A stretch of 64,000 bases of DNA from Hexactinellida sp. DTS-2022. Its lineage: Eukaryota; Porifera; Hexactinellida. The DNA lies in NCBI GenBank assembly GCA_028753945.1, contig JAPNXP010000014.1:2852001-2916000 (forward strand), read 5' to 3'. Positions 1 to 12,057 of the stretch are shown here, piece after piece. Position numbers and translations under genes: made by a program. Under the pieces are notes generated by a model. It was given only the letters and a program-made list of their open reading frames with translations, searched no databases and was not told where the DNA came from. Each line of letters opens with the position of its first letter. The first letter of the stretch is position 1.

Positions 1-1695
1 AAAATATGCAAAAATATTTGATAAGATTCTAAAAACCTGGGGTATATTCACACAGTGGATGCCGGTTATAAGAACACCCTTGGGAGTAGCGATAGATGTT
101 CTTATAATCGGCAACTACTTTACAAAAATTCAAGAGTGACTGCAAGTGACTGTATTATTATTATCTGCTTGTTGAAGGCAGTCCACGAGCCAAGTGGGTC
201 AAAAGCATCAGAAATGTCTGCTACGCATCCTGCAACTGACCAAACTATGTCTTTCCGGAGACACCGTTCTAATTCTCCTGTGCAATCCGTTTCAACTTGA
301 TTCTTAAATAAAGTGGTTCTACTTTTTTTCAAATCATGTAAGGGGCAGTTTCATTTGATAGATCTTCAGCTGCACTTGAAAAAGCTAGTGGGAATTCAAT
401 TTGCTCACCAAAAGTTGGCAATATCCCTTCTGTCTTGGATGGTATTTGGAATAATGTACAATTGTATCGTGTGTTGTTCCCGAACCTGTTAATGTATTTT
501 GACGGCTATCATTATTATTAAGAGTGCTGTGACATACTACACCTTTCCGCATATTTGGATACAAACATTCTCCTGCAATTACCATTCAGGCCCAATCCTG
601 ATTTGGCAGGCGGATAGAAGTGTACGACGCAGAATGATTGCATTTGTGTAGGTAATCAATAGTTCCTTGCTTCCAGTAATCCTGTGATGAATCAACCTGA
701 AAAGGAAAATATTTGCATTTACAATTTATCTATTTCGGCTCACTCAGCTGAGTCAGCTCTTTTCTAAGTTAAATATAGGAGAAAAGTAATGGACAACAAC
801 AGCACAGAAACAAGACTAACCTAGAATGGCTTGTTTTGGAGAAGGTTGCTTTTCCAAAATTCTTGCTTCTGCCCTGCCCTCTGAACATCTGTCTATCCCA
901 CCTTCGTTATATTTAATTTCAAACCATCAGTGTTCTTTGTCCCATAACAGTTTAAACAGATCTTCTTGTCATAGCTAACTTTCAAACGAAGATGCCTATT
1001 CTGTTGATCCTGTGGTGGATCCAACGTAAGGGAGTTTTCTTCACTTTCAATCTACCTTGGAGACTTGCTCATATCGTAGAGAGTAAATATTAATTTTAAT
1101 TCCAAATTTTAATCTGCATGAATTGTTTACAGCACAATTGGCTTAAGTAACCCCGAAATCTTCTCTAAAACGGTAGTAAAATATGTGCCTTATCTTGAAT
1201 ATCTATGTTTAGTTCTCTCCAATCCTTGGCATTTTATAAATTTATCAAAATCACTAGCGGTTATATTTCTATAGGCGTCCATTTTCCTCATTACTTCATT
1301 TCAAATTATACAATTTAAACTGTCCTTGTTTCTTGGACTGAAAAGAGGACACACATATGATATGACTTCTTTTCTGCTTCTTCCATTTTACTTGTGTCAA
1401 AACAATAGCAGAATAAATTATGTATCTCGACTTCCTCTAGCACCACCTTAGGAATCTATTTAATCTATGCTGGGTGAATGAGACTAGTAAATTTTGAGCA
1501 GGTGGTAGGATTACATACAAGTTATAGCAGTAAAGAAGGATTCAATTGCATTAATAATAGAATATAATAGAAAACCTTTAGAATAAACATACAGTATATA
1601 AACGATCGTCACTTTTGACGCTTTAGTATAACAGGTGTAGTTCCTATATGAAAATCACTCTCCTCTTCTAGCTCTTTCGAATGAGCCAGTTTCTT
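1..1695 (-). mobile_element. Partial inverted copy of the PIN-type DNA transposon
   Basis: This segment is the reverse complement of about 39755-41440, the left part of the element described at 39551-45292. Positions 1-60 match exactly, and the short reading frames at 120-332 and 385-585 (minus) encode the same peptides as 41105-41317 and 40852-41052 (plus). Identity falls toward position 1600, and the outer ~200 bp of the terminal repeat is missing past 1695. The copy runs off the left edge, so whether it is complete outside the window is unknown. Confidence 0.85.
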
Positions 1696-2477
1696 CGATA
1701 AACTCGGAACATATAAACAAATATATATATATATACGTATATAAATATAGTGAATGGACAAAGGTATTCGACCATTCCATTATATTTACAATAGTTTGGG
1801 GTAAATTTGGAGTTAGCTCACTGTTTAAAAGCAATATTTTATTAAAATTCTATCCATCTCTAGTTTAGGGGAACTTGAAGTTAAATTTCAGTTAATACAT
1901 GATTTGTCATTTTTCTGGTAATATTCTACTTTTTCGATTGTCAATGACTTTATGCCAACTTATTATTCAGAGATATGGAACATTTTGAAGTAGATAAATA
2001 TACTGGAGTTCATTATATATGGACAGCAGATGACAATTAAATTGGTGTTGTCGAATACTTTTGTACATTGAATGTACTATATACGTGATTAGATATATGA
2101 ATTGCGTATAGCATACGCATATTTCAGATTAGTATAATCATTGAAACCAAATTATGTAAGATGATCCTAATTTTAAAGTTTATCCAAATGTGACAAATGG
2201 TAAATTTAGAGTAGAAAACTCAATTTTGGAGCAACCAAAAGTTGTGCGCAATGACATTCAAAAATAGTAGAATAGACAGTCCAGTAAAGTAACCTTAAAG
2301 ACACAAAGTAAAACTAACAATAAATAGTCCAGGAGTATGTCGAAATAAGTTCTGAACATGACGTATTTCAATAAAAGCAATCAAAAATGTCAAATTAAAT
2401 AAATATTATACAAATATTACCCAATTAATAGGAAAAAATATTTGTTAATAATATTTTCTGGTTGACAAGTAGATTCC
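1696..2477. other. Intergenic stretch downstream of NPEPL1
   Basis: AT-rich sequence with a short (AT)n run near 1720-1740. I see no gene or repeat of known type. It lies just 3' of the NPEPL1 stop codon and should hold the 3' UTR; no convincing polyadenylation signal was picked out by eye. Confidence 0.4.
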
Positions 2478-3013
2478 CTACATTTCTAGAGAAGAAATAT
2501 TAACATAATTAAGATACTCAGATTTAGATTCATTACCAAACAATCCAACCAATAGGCTAACACCATAACCAGTTGCTCTTTCATCCGATGCAACGTTTGC
2601 AGCCATGTCCACATGAATCCAAGCTCCAGTGTATTCGTTAGTTAGATGTGCTTTAATAAACAACCCCGCGCATGAGGACGTCGCATTACTGTAATTTGCA
2701 ACGGAATTTTTCATATCAGCAACATTACTGTCAAATTCTGAGAAATGTAATTCTGGGCAATAAACTATTGGGAATACACAATCACCTGTTATCCTGCCTA
2801 TCTTCATAGTTCTTGTCTCCCATTCCTGTGAATTTGAGAGAAGAGCCCCGTGATATTTACCAGTAGCAGAACCTTGAGCGCTTGTAAGAGTAGCTAAGTC
2901 AACAATAACATCGGATCGTAAATCCCTTTCCGCGAATGCCACTCCATCTCCCAGAACTAGCCTTCCTTCTGCATCGGGATTGTTAATTTCAACCGTCTTC
3001 CCTAAATTCACAA
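2478..3013 (-). CDS. NPEPL1: NPEPL1 exon 3 (C-terminal catalytic part, with stop)
   Basis: The exon supplies residues 341-518 of the aminopeptidase. The acceptor AG lies at 3015-3014 after a TATAG-ending tract, and the first two bases complete a codon split with exon 2. It opens with the M17 signature NPDAEGRLVLGDGVAFAER, which carries metal-binding Asp and Glu and the catalytic Arg. It continues with conserved family segments VDLATLTSAQG, YCPELHFSEF and DMKNSVA, then GAWIHVDMAA and ERATGYGVSLLVGLFG. A Pro replaces the more usual Thr in N-T-D-A-E-G-R. It ends at a stop directly beside AT-rich downstream DNA. Family assignment is strong. Confidence 0.93.
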
Positions 3014-3334
3014 CTATAACATACCAAATTATTTCGTCCTCAAGAATTTACATGCCAAAATTTTTTCGTATCAAAACCATATCCTGCCCTAAAATAGTCT
3101 ACGTACACTACAATTTCTTTTTTCAAAAGAAATTAACTGCAAAGTAATTACTTTAGTGATAACCATTGGATTTTGCTATAAATCCCGCAGGCTAAGGTAT
3201 GGTTAACGGTGAAGCCGTAAGGGAATCTTTCTAGTTCATTACAATCAGTTGTTTATAATTGTCCACTTCTCTTTGTCTACCAGAATTTGGTTGTATAATC
3301 ATATCAAAAATAATAAAGTTAAACTCGTTTCCTG
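3014..3334. other. NPEPL1 intron 2, 3'-most segment
   Basis: AT-rich intron sequence between exon 3 and the first hAT relic. Nothing else is recognised in it. Confidence 0.5.
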
Positions 3335-6270
3335 CTAGGTTGGGTTCAAGTACTTTTGAAAGTACTTAAGTACAAGTACTCCTAAAATTTCAAGTTCAAG
3401 TACAGGTACAATTACAAGTAAATTTGAAGTACCTAAGTACAAGTACAAGTTCTTTTATTACCAATTCCAATTTTATTATATTTAATGAAAATTTAGATAA
3501 CTATACTAAGAACGTACTATGGTTCAATTATTGATTAATTAACACAACTGTAAATAAAAGGACTTTTCTATTACATATTTCCCCTAGTATTGAACATCAG
3601 AGTTTCAAAGCTTTTGTCAGATAGGTTACATCTATTGGGGCGATAAATCTTTCCAGCGACACTGAAAATTCGTTCCACTGGTGCTGATGATGCTGGAATT
3701 GATAAACATTTTTGAGCTAACAGTTAAAGTTTGTGGTATGTGTTTTCATAATTTTTCCAGAATGTGAGTGGATTAGAATCGACAGGAACAGTAGGTTGCT
3801 GAGATAATCGTTCAGTTCTGTTTCATCAGTATATATACAACTGCTTCTTCATCATCTGATTCCATAAATGATTAACTTGGCTCTTTTTGGCGTTGGTAGT
3901 TCGTCTTGACACTCTAATATCACTGGTAAGTTTTGTTTGTTCTATTGAACTTCAACCATCTTAGACAGAATACAACCGTTATGAGATCCTTTTCCATTCT
4001 ATCTTTGCACCATTTCAGCTTAAACCTGGGATCTAGTGTACTAGCAGTTTCATAAATATCTCCAGAATCATACTTAGAAAGGCGGCGTTCGAATGATTCT
4101 GTAAGTTACTTTACAAGGCCATTAGAATATTTATCATATAGTGTTGTCATTTGAGCTCGCAGGCCTCGAATGCATGGGATGACCAAACTGAAGGAATACT
4201 TCATTCTCAATCTGGGCAATTTTTGTTAATTCCTCAAATGGTGAAAGAATTTCGATATAATGCCTCAAGGAGTTAAGTTCATAGGATGCTAACTTTGCCG
4301 TATTGTTGAGTGCTTAGTTTTTCTTTATCTACATTTAGGATTGATTTAATCATTATGATTTGTGAATTCCAACGAGTTGGCACACTGGACTGTAGCCGAT
4401 TTTAATCTTAAAGTGTTATGTTGCAATACAGGACTTGTGTACATATGATATAATTGTAGATACTTTTGAGTTAACCTTCGGAGACATATCAGCATTGCTA
4501 AGCCATCTTTTACACAAGTTGTAACGTGTGTGCGAAACAAGAATTACGACTTGGTAGAATTAGGGCAAGAACATCGTCTTCAAAGTGAATATTTGGCTCA
4601 ATGATGCTATCATCTTCAATATCACTATTGTCGAATACCTCCTGTTGACATACAAATCCAGGTAAACTGAAGTTGGTGAACGCATTCACCATGTTGTAAG
4701 CATTGTCAGTGATGATAGATGAAATTTTGTTGTTTATTTCAAATGAAGCGATGATTTCTTCGAAAAATCAAATATACATATTACACGCAGTATACCTCCA
4801 TGAAAACCTATGACATGCCACCATAATGGAATTCATTTGCCAGTTAAGAATGAAGTAACCCGTAATACCTATGTAGCTCTTCATTTGTCTATTTGACCAG
4901 AGATCAGTGGTGAGCAGGGGCGTAACTACCTCAGGACAAGGGTGGACAAAGTCCAGGGGCCTCAAGCCCCTAGACCGGCCTAGGGGCCTCCGAGAGTTCC
5001 GTAGAAGAGTCATAAAATATTATCAATTATAAGAATGTACAGCGAGAATTAGTTTTTATCGTGACCTTCGTTAGATAAGGCCTTACTACTACTCCGAACC
5101 ATGGATTACTTAAAGGCCATTGATTATTAGCTGACATATCTTTATCTCAGTAGCTAGTATTGACAGACCTGAGAAATGCATTATAATTATATAGTAAGTT
5201 AGGAACATGATATCAAGGCATACATAACACCCTTTAAAACTGTGATATATCACCATTTGATTGCGTAATCGCTATTTTTCGTGGGAATTATCGTGTTTTT
5301 ATAGCTTGCTTTTAACACAGTTATGTGCCTTATAAATGTTCAAAATTGGAACATGAGGATGTCCATAACTAGTTGAATGAAATATATCGAATTATAAATG
5401 GAATGTTGACACATTCCTCGGTTTCCAGGGAAATGTATATTTCGTAAAATGAGCCAAAACTCAAAAACTATCTATTTTATGTAAACTATGCTAGTACTGA
5501 TCTATCCGCAATTGGTAACTTCCTATTCATTGATAATACATTTTCTAGGCCTGACTACAATAATCTTTTTGATAATGAGATTATTAGCACTTAATTCTTT
5601 ATATATCTCGGAGAAGAACATTCCAAATCCATTTGTAAACCTCTGTTTATTTTATGTTTCAACCTACGTGTATTGAATTTAGATACACATGGATAGTCAA
5701 ATTTAGGATTACTAAAATTTTGATTAATATTTTAAGTTGAGGTTTGATGCTTAGAAAGCAATTGTCTAGGAAATGGGAGGGGCCTCAAAATTTTATTTGT
5801 CCAGGGGCCACCAAGCGCCTAGTTACGCCACTGGTGGTGAGAGCAATACTTTTAACTTGTTCAAGCTTTTTAATAATTTGTTCATGTATCCCGATAGATT
5901 TCTCTGTTAATAGCTTAGTCGACAAATGCTTTCTTCTTGGTGTTTGATATTGTGGGTCTAACTTAAAAATAAGATTGCGAAACCTTCGACTCTCTACAAT
6001 CGAAAGTGGTATCAGATCTCCAGCAATAAAGCTTACTAATTCATCTGTAATTTCATGCTGACGTGCATCATGTGGAGGATACTTTTTACACAATTTAGGT
6101 AGTAAGTTAAGTTTCTGTTGAGCGTCGCTCTTTGGTTCTTTTTGACTTATGAATTTTTCATACATCATTGAATGACAACGTTTTATGTGTTTGATAAAGT
6201 ATGTTGTTGTGCCCAAAGAACATGAAATCTCTTTATGACAATATTTACATTCGCTTTGAAATTATCATCT
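3335..6270 (-). pseudogene. Decayed hAT transposon of the BED-finger (ZBED) type
   Basis: Minus-strand pieces of one hAT transposase can be followed in order. A BED finger (CKYCHKEISCS ... HIKRCH) near 6262-6170 is followed by the N-terminal helical part ending in PLSIVESRRFRNLIFKLDP (about 6050-5950). The catalytic-domain start TTDLWSNRQMKSYI (about 4915-4850), ITDNAYNM (about 4720) and CFAHTLQLVV (about 4530) come next, then a C-terminal dimerisation motif SAPVERIFSVAGKIYRPNR near 3690-3610. Several frameshifts and stops break it, and a 919-bp MITE interrupts it just before the DLW motif. Short TACTTAAGTAC-type motifs at 3345-3450 probably mark its subterminal region. It sits in NPEPL1 intron 2 and is certainly inactive as read. 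Confidence 0.8.
4915..5833. mobile_element. 919-bp hAT MITE inserted in the hAT relic
   Basis: The ends are CAGGGGCGTAACTA at the left and TAGTTACGCCACTG at the right, inverted with one mismatch. The 8-bp target duplication gtggtgag is exact on both sides (4907-4914 and 5834-5841). Removing the insert restores continuity of the surrounding transposase. The interior is non-coding. Part of it (about 5098-5240) resembles 34975-35175, so the family has another relic in this window. Confidence 0.92.
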
Positions 6271-6477
6271 AAACTATCTGGGGTATGTTCTATTATTTTC
6301 GGATGCTTTCTGTTAGAAATTTAATCAATTTGAAGTAAGAGCAAATACAAATTTTGGAAATTAATAAATTGATTAACGAATATATAGTATCTTGATTGTA
6401 ATGACTATCGAAAGAAACCTAATCGTTACAATTTGATTCATTACTTAGATTATTAATTTTCGGCAAGAATATGTAAG

Positions 6478-6772
6478 TTACTTTTGATGCCAGTGCACAA
6501 TGGAAGTACTTGAAAAGAATTTGAAATTATGAACAATATTGAACATGAACAACAAGATCCACCAGTTTGAAATGCGAACGGCTTGCGATTCTTGGAGTTT
6601 TGGGCAAATTGGGATTAGTTTTTTATACTCTACTGGGAAAATATGTGGATTCTCGAGTCTCGACGGCAACTATGAATTCCTGCGTTTTTTCTAAAAAGGT
6701 GTGCCCCCCCTGGATTCAGGTTTGCCCACCTGGTGCCCCCCCAGCGGCGGCGCCCTGGCGCCGCCACTGAGT
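6478..6772. repeat. Short deletion derivative of the ZMYM1-like hAT (copy 1)
   Basis: Positions 6530-6772 match the two ends of the element at 54275-57000 but lack the coding middle: the shared AACAATATTGAACATGAAC block is followed at once by the 3' block found at 55695-55860. The right end GGCGCCGCCACTG looks like a hAT terminus and abuts P-like relic A, into which it was inserted. It also serves as the empty-site control for the Harbinger-like MITE at 55869-56938. Confidence 0.75.
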
Positions 6773-7998
6773 CAAATGGTTGGTAATTTGTGGTAAGGCA
6801 ATACAAGCATGTCTAAACTGGTGTATGTTTGTTTACTCAGCTTGTCAATTTTTTCTGGTAAAGTTTGCCAAGCATCTAACCAAAACTACACGAGTCAAAT
6901 ATAGAAATCGCTCGTCATTAACGGAAAACATGACTCCATAATCAAATGAGGAGCTAACTTGGCTAAACTTGTTCTTTCTGAATTATATAATTGACGTACA
7001 TCTTCAAAGGATGCACAACCGAACTTAAGGGGATAATCACAATAACTATAGAGTTGTATTTTAAAGCAAGTTCTTGCAAAACAGATTCAATTTCTCGGAT
7101 CTCACTAATTGCAGCAATGGGAACGGATATACTCTGTCCATTAAAATAGGCTGAGGTGGATAGATAAAGATTGATTTCAAGGTACAAATCTACTGGTAAT
7201 TGATTTTCAGCCATTTTAGCGAGAACAAACGATATGTTACTCTCATTACGGAACCACACCAACAAACTATTAGGTAAATATATCAAGGTTTCAACTTATC
7301 TTTCAAGTCCTGTAGAGTTGACCACAAACTTCCCTTCTCTTTCTCTTGACTCTCGGATCTCAAGCTGAGTTGTAGTGTTTGGTTCATCAAGGCTTCATCT
7401 TTTGCATCGTATGACAAGCGATTCCGTTTGTTAGGTTTGGATGAGTAATATTCCGGGCAGCAGGGCAGTAAACTTGGTACCGTACAGCGCCTTCCTTCAG
7501 CTTTGGCTTCGCCCGCGGTACTTCAGTAAAAGTACCATCTCCTTCTGGGACTTTGAATCTCTTGCCTATGTCTTCTTTCTGAAAATGGTTAATACATACA
7601 TAGACCAACTTCAGGTCACTGATATTCTCGCGACGAAGAGCGAATGTCCAGGCAGATTCAGGGTTGGTGGATTTTGAGGCATCTTGAACACAGGAACATG
7701 GTCATCTGGGTTGTAATTGCTCTTGCATCCGGGGACAGAACACGAGTTAGGCATGAATAGAAGCTAATATGAATAAAATACCAGAGCGAAATTAAAGGAG
7801 GAGAGTGTACGTCAATAGAAGAGTTTGGAATAAAATCTCATCAATAGTTGTATATATTTCAAGAATATTTCTAATTAATGTGGTTGATTATTATTTTGAA
7901 AATAAATATTGTGGTTGGATAAATATTACTATCTTCTCCTTCATCCTTGGTCCTTCTTTTATAGGTTACTGTCAGGCCATATATAGAGTAGGCTAGGC
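6773..7998 (-). pseudogene. P-element/THAP9-like transposase relic A
   Basis: On the minus strand a THAP zinc finger starts with ATG at 7754: MPNSCSVPGCKSNY, then VPVFKMP, a one-base frameshift, WTFALRR, VYVCINHF. This is the C2CH arrangement of THAP domains. It is followed by KLKEGAV and then by a transposase segment (7286-6963: VWFRNESNISFVLAKM) shared with relic B. The coding relic is cut off at 6773 by the inserted hAT derivative. Upstream, 7998-7905 carries the family terminus GCCTACTCTATATATGGCC. THAP plus P-type transposase is the hallmark of P elements and THAP9. The copy is broken. Confidence 0.75.
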
Positions 7999-8544
7999 CC
8001 GGAACTAATTTGTTAAATGAACAATTTATGACAAATTGGTACCGGCCGGAACCATTTTGCAGCCGGAACAAATATGTCAGAACAGTACAATTGCACCAAA
8101 TGACTTTTGAGAGGGTCCGCATGAGTCTAACTAGCTTCAGGAAGCTGAGTGGAGTCGAACAAGGGGTCACTCGATAGGGTTACAATAAAATTTGAGAATG
8201 GAATGTTGATAAATTCCTACAACATTCCTGAGTCGTCAAGGAAAAATTGTCTCAGGTGACCACTTAAATGACGCCAAATTTAGTGTTGATTACGAATATC
8301 GGCATAAAAATTGGATTGGACTTGATTTGAGGAAGTTAGATGAGTTCTAACAGCTTCTAATGTGTCCCTTAAGTGGTCAATTGTAGCCGACACATTGGAA
8401 TTTGGAGTTGGGACTATATCCAAAAATACACTATTTGCATGAAAGAACAAACCTACAAAGTCTGAAAATTCTAAATAAAAATGCATGATTAAGCCTTTTT
8501 TGGTTGTAAGCGGGTGGACTAACAAGCCTGAGTGGGTGGGTATA
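7999..8544. other. Non-coding stretch in NPEPL1 intron 2
   Basis: No coding signal. A short motif with GGAATGTTGA near 8200 also occurs near 5400, suggesting an old shared repeat; otherwise nothing is recognised. Confidence 0.35.
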
Positions 8545-9120
8545 CAGGTAAACCTCCCAAAGCGGCACCCTTTTGGAGCAGGCACGTAGCTAGAGTATGT
8601 AATTCAGGGGGGCAAGTTTTATGTCGGGGGGGCAAGTGCAGGAAGTCGGGGGGGCAAGGGGGGCACGAATCACTGAATTGACTGAATAACATAAAATCAG
8701 AAAGAAACAATGATTTAAGCGGACTGCGATTATATTGAAAGATTTAGCAAAAATTCAATGCCTATTAAATTCGACGAGTTTCCTAACAATGACCGCTTAA
8801 AACCGTATGAACATAGCAACGGGAGTTTCGAATTCCATAGTTTTAACCATGCAGTTGAAGTAAATTCTAGTATATTTACTATAACGAACACTTCCTAAAC
8901 TTCTCTTGGGGGGGGGCGAGAAGTACTTTTGGGGGGGCAGTCGCCCCCCCTAGCCCCCCCGTAGCTACGTGCCTGTTTGGGAGAATGATTTTGTGCCGCT
9001 TCTCGGACGTTGCCGCTACTCGGAGGTTGCTCGTACAGGTAAACCTCCCAAAGAGGGACCCATCGGGAGAATGATTTTGTGCCGCTTCTCGGAGGTTCCG
9101 CTTTGGGAGGTTTACCTGTA
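8545..9120. repeat. Imperfect tandem repeat of ~60-70 bp units, split by a MITE
   Basis: Units contain ACAGGTAAACCTCCCAAAG, GGGAGAATGATTTTGTGCCG and CTTCTCGGAGGTT, repeated about three times, with the last part inverted (TTTGGGAGGTTTACCTGT at 9101-9120). The MITE at 8579-8975 lies inside it. Confidence 0.6.
8579..8975. mobile_element. 397-bp hAT MITE with CAGGCACGTAGCTA ends
   Basis: The left end CAGGCACGTAGCTA and right end TAGCTACGTGCCTG are perfect inverted repeats. The flanks ttttggag and tttgggag form an 8-bp target duplication with one mismatch. Long G and C runs lie just inside both ends. A shorter copy in opposite orientation is at 42691-42893. Confidence 0.88.
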
Positions 9121-9134
9121 TATATATATATATA

Positions 9135-9562
9135 TATTTTTTGTATGTTCCGAGTTGATTGAAGAAAGTGTGCGGTTTCCAAATCTGATTTTTGGGATAT
9201 AGGGGTAACTTTTGGCACCCGCCAACAAGTTGAGGTTTCCACTCAAAATATCTCACACCTCGACAAGTTATGACGTCATTGTCACATTTCGAGAACCCTG
9301 AAAATTCACTTAATCGCACATAATTCGCGCCCTCTAAGAGATAAAAATCTTAAAATTTAATGGAACATGGACATTAATGATGCGGACACGTTGATCACAC
9401 CAGATTGCCAAATGCTTACTCATTATCGCATGATGACATGATCACATAAATTTCACATTGTTAATTTGACTATTTTAGGCCTATTTACGCTTTATAATCA
9501 ATATTAGGAGTAAATAAACCACACACCAACCGCGAAGCGACCTTGCAAGCGAAGCACGTTAG
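9135..9562 (+). repeat. Helitron-like repeat, copy 1 (5' truncated)
   Basis: The segment from TATGTTCCGAGTTGATTGAAG to CGAAGCACGTTAG is a direct repeat of 9632-10077. The GC-rich 3' end with GCGAAGCGACC and a GTTAG/CTAG terminus before T resembles Helitron-type ends; this class call is tentative. It starts in an (AT)n tract. Confidence 0.55.
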
Positions 9563-9565
9563 TAC

Positions 9566-10077
9566 TATTAAAAGTATAAAAAACACAAGGCTGGCTGTAA
9601 ATGTGTCTGTGTGTATTTATTTGTTTGTATGTTCCGAGTTGATTGAAGAAACTGGACGGTTTCCAAATGTGATATTTGGAATATAGGGGTAACCTTTGGC
9701 ACCCGCCAACAAGTTGAGGTCTCCACTAAAATTTCTCACACATTGACAAGTTATGACGTCATTGTCACATTTCGAGAACCCTGAAAATTCACTTAATCGC
9801 ACATGATTCGCGCCCCTTAAGAGATAAACATCTGAAAGTTAATAGAACATGTACAATAATGATGCGGGCATGCTGGTCACACCAGATCGCCAATATGCAA
9901 ACTCATTATTGCATGATGACGTAATCACCAAAATTTGACATTGTTAAATTTGACTATTTAGGCCTATTTGTGCTTTATAATCAATGTTAGAGGTGTATAA
10001 ACCACACATCAACCGCGAAGCTGTTGTTGTGTGGTTGTGTTTTGCCGCGAAGCGACCTAGCAAGCGAAGCGGGCTAG
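9566..10077 (+). repeat. Helitron-like repeat, copy 2
   Basis: This is a fuller copy of the preceding repeat, about 512 bp, with an A/T-rich start (CTATTAAAAGTATAAAAAAC) and the end GAAGCGGGCTAG before TT. It has no terminal inverted repeat and no obvious target duplication, which fits a Helitron-like class. A related terminus appears near 17000 and 63180. Confidence 0.5.
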
Positions 10078-10078
10078 T

Positions 10079-11240
10079 TCTGACTGGTGACAAGAGCCAG
10101 AAAAACATTCTGATTTGTGAAAACAGTGCAAAAAAATCCAAAATTGCAGCCTGTGCCGACGCATGTTCCTTTGGTGGCACTATATTTTGTTGGTGGTTTA
10201 TTGATAGTGCCTCCAACGGAACATCCTGTCGATACAGGCTGCAATTTTTGATTTTTTTTCCGCCAAGTCATCAACGCCTCAAGGTGTCAAGAACCATTTT
10301 TAATTGGTTCGAGTCACAAGGAACGGTAGATAAATATATCATAAATCTATCATAAACCATCTTGAGTTTAATGTCATTCATTCATAATGTATTGATAATA
10401 AATAATATTATTAGTTATTTATTTTAGCAATGTTATCCACGGTGAGTTGAGTAAAGTCAACAAATTACATATATTATTTTATTTAATCCATGGTATAGTA
10501 ATACTACAATTAAATAGAAGCCAGATGGAATTTATAAGTTGAATCAATTTAACTATCACAAGTTGAAACAATAGTGAAAGATTTAACAAGGTAAATCAAT
10601 ATAATTATCGCAAGTTGAAACAATGGAAATAGATTTAACACTTTTATTAAAATTGAAGTGTGAGTAAACAAAGAAATTTCAACCCCCATTTATGGCAGAA
10701 ATTAAACCCATTATTAAATATTCTCTCCCATCAGACGCAGAATTTGAAGATGAATCCAATGGTGAAATAAAAATTGGGGGGTTACTAAAACATTTTTTGA
10801 GTAATAGACCAGAAAATCCTTGACCTACATGCACCTACATGCCTAGTTTCAGACCATCAACTATAAAGCTCTGGCCAGGGCACCGTCTACGGATAAAGAA
10901 TAATAATAATAATAATAAAAATAAAGGCAGTGATTTCAATACTGGGCCACTATACTATAGTATAATCGGCACAGTAAAACATTCTTACTTGTGACAACAG
11001 TCCAAAAACTATTCTCACTTGTGACAACAGTCCAAAAAAACATTCTGACTTGTGACAACAGTCCAAAAAAACTTTACAACTTGTGAGTTGTGACAATAGT
11101 TTTTAAAAAAATTCTGATTTGTGACAACAGTACAAAAAGACAATCTGACTTGTGACAACAGTACAAAAAAATATTATGACTTGTGACAACTAGCAATATT
11201 CATACTAGTGACAACTAGCAATATTCTGACTTGTGCATGC
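10079..11240. repeat. Composite repeat: palindromic hairpin plus minisatellite (copy A)
   Basis: A hairpin at about 10137-10246 has arms TTGCAGCCTGTGCCGAC and GATACAGGCTGCAA around a GGTGGCACTAT core. It is followed by AT-rich sequence with direct repeats (ACAAGTTGAAACAAT), an AAT trinucleotide run near 10900, and a ~31-bp minisatellite. The same order occurs inverted at 26180-24861, and the hairpin alone at 36640-36890. Confidence 0.65.
10970..11235. repeat. ~31-bp minisatellite, about eight units
   Basis: Units share the core ACTTGTGACAACAGTCC followed by an A-run and ATTCTG. Later units degenerate to ACTAGTGACAACTAGC. Confidence 0.85.
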
Positions 11241-11391
11241 GCAAAGTGGCGCAAAATGGCGATTATGGCAAATAGGTATTTAGGTACATGCTACCGAATA
11301 CTAATGACAATAACCATTTAAATAAACATCAGAAATCCTTTCTAGTATGAATTAATTCACCAACAAATCATCTTCAATAGGCTAAGTACAT

Positions 11392-12048
11392 TCAATTTGG
11401 TGTTTGTCTTTTCGTCCAATTTGCTATAGCTTGAAGAATTGGGTCAATTTGGCTTAAAAGACGAAGAAAGATATCGTGGATATTGTCTTGGATATTAAAC
11501 TTCCTTGAAAGTATCTCTCTATACCTCCTAACATATTTGTTGAGTGATTCAATACTGTCTTCTGAAATAATTAGAGACACATCAGTTGCTATGTACAACA
11601 ATTAGTTCAACAGAATGGGCTAGGACTCAGCCTAGGAGTTTATGTAAAGATGGTGTGATGCTGACCCAGGGAAATTCTTTCAGTATAAACTGATAAATTT
11701 TTGCAAAAATTATCAAGTTTAAGGATGTCCAGTTTGGAGCTGCTATTATACAGGCGTAAATCACATAAGATTTTTCTGAATCAGAGCAATTGATGTTTTA
11801 TCCTCAAGTACCAAAGAAGAAGTTGCCCATCTAATGAAGTCCTTTCCATTATGAAAACAGGATCGCTCTAGATTTCCAGTAAAACTAGTTCCACCATCAT
11901 ATGAAGTGATATCTATATGCAAAGCAGTTTTCTCCAATAATAGGTTGTGCTTCCTATTTAGGAACTGATGTATCTTTGGAGATGTAGGGGACCACTTCCT
12001 TTGTACTGCATCTAAGTTATAGATTAGTAGCACGAAACACCTAAACAC
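11392..12048 (-). pseudogene. Broken transposon-type ORF of unclassified family
   Basis: Minus-strand fragments read FPWVSITPSLHKLL, then SEDSIESLNKYVRRYRE and LLSQIDPIL (about 11570-11440). A further fragment with SPTSPKIHQFLNRKHNLL is at 12048-11761. I recall this order (a pre-His segment, SE..E..NK..R.YR, then an SDP-like motif) from multicopy invertebrate proteins of probable transposon origin, but cannot name the superfamily. Stops and frameshifts separate the pieces. It lies in NPEPL1 intron 2. Confidence 0.4.
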
Positions 12049-12057
12049 ACAGAGATC

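Noticed and set aside
8879-9319. Overlapping frames rich in Pro, Gly and Ile-Tyr repeats
   Set aside because: They translate G/C runs of a MITE and an (AT)n tract.
9984-10355. 123-codon frame across the hairpin of the composite repeat
   Set aside because: It runs across a palindrome and a Helitron-like tail; the same region is open in several frames and lacks family motifs.
10970-11235. Regular repeats considered as a CRISPR array
   Set aside because: Units are contiguous and degenerate with no distinct spacers, and the DNA is from an animal-type genome.
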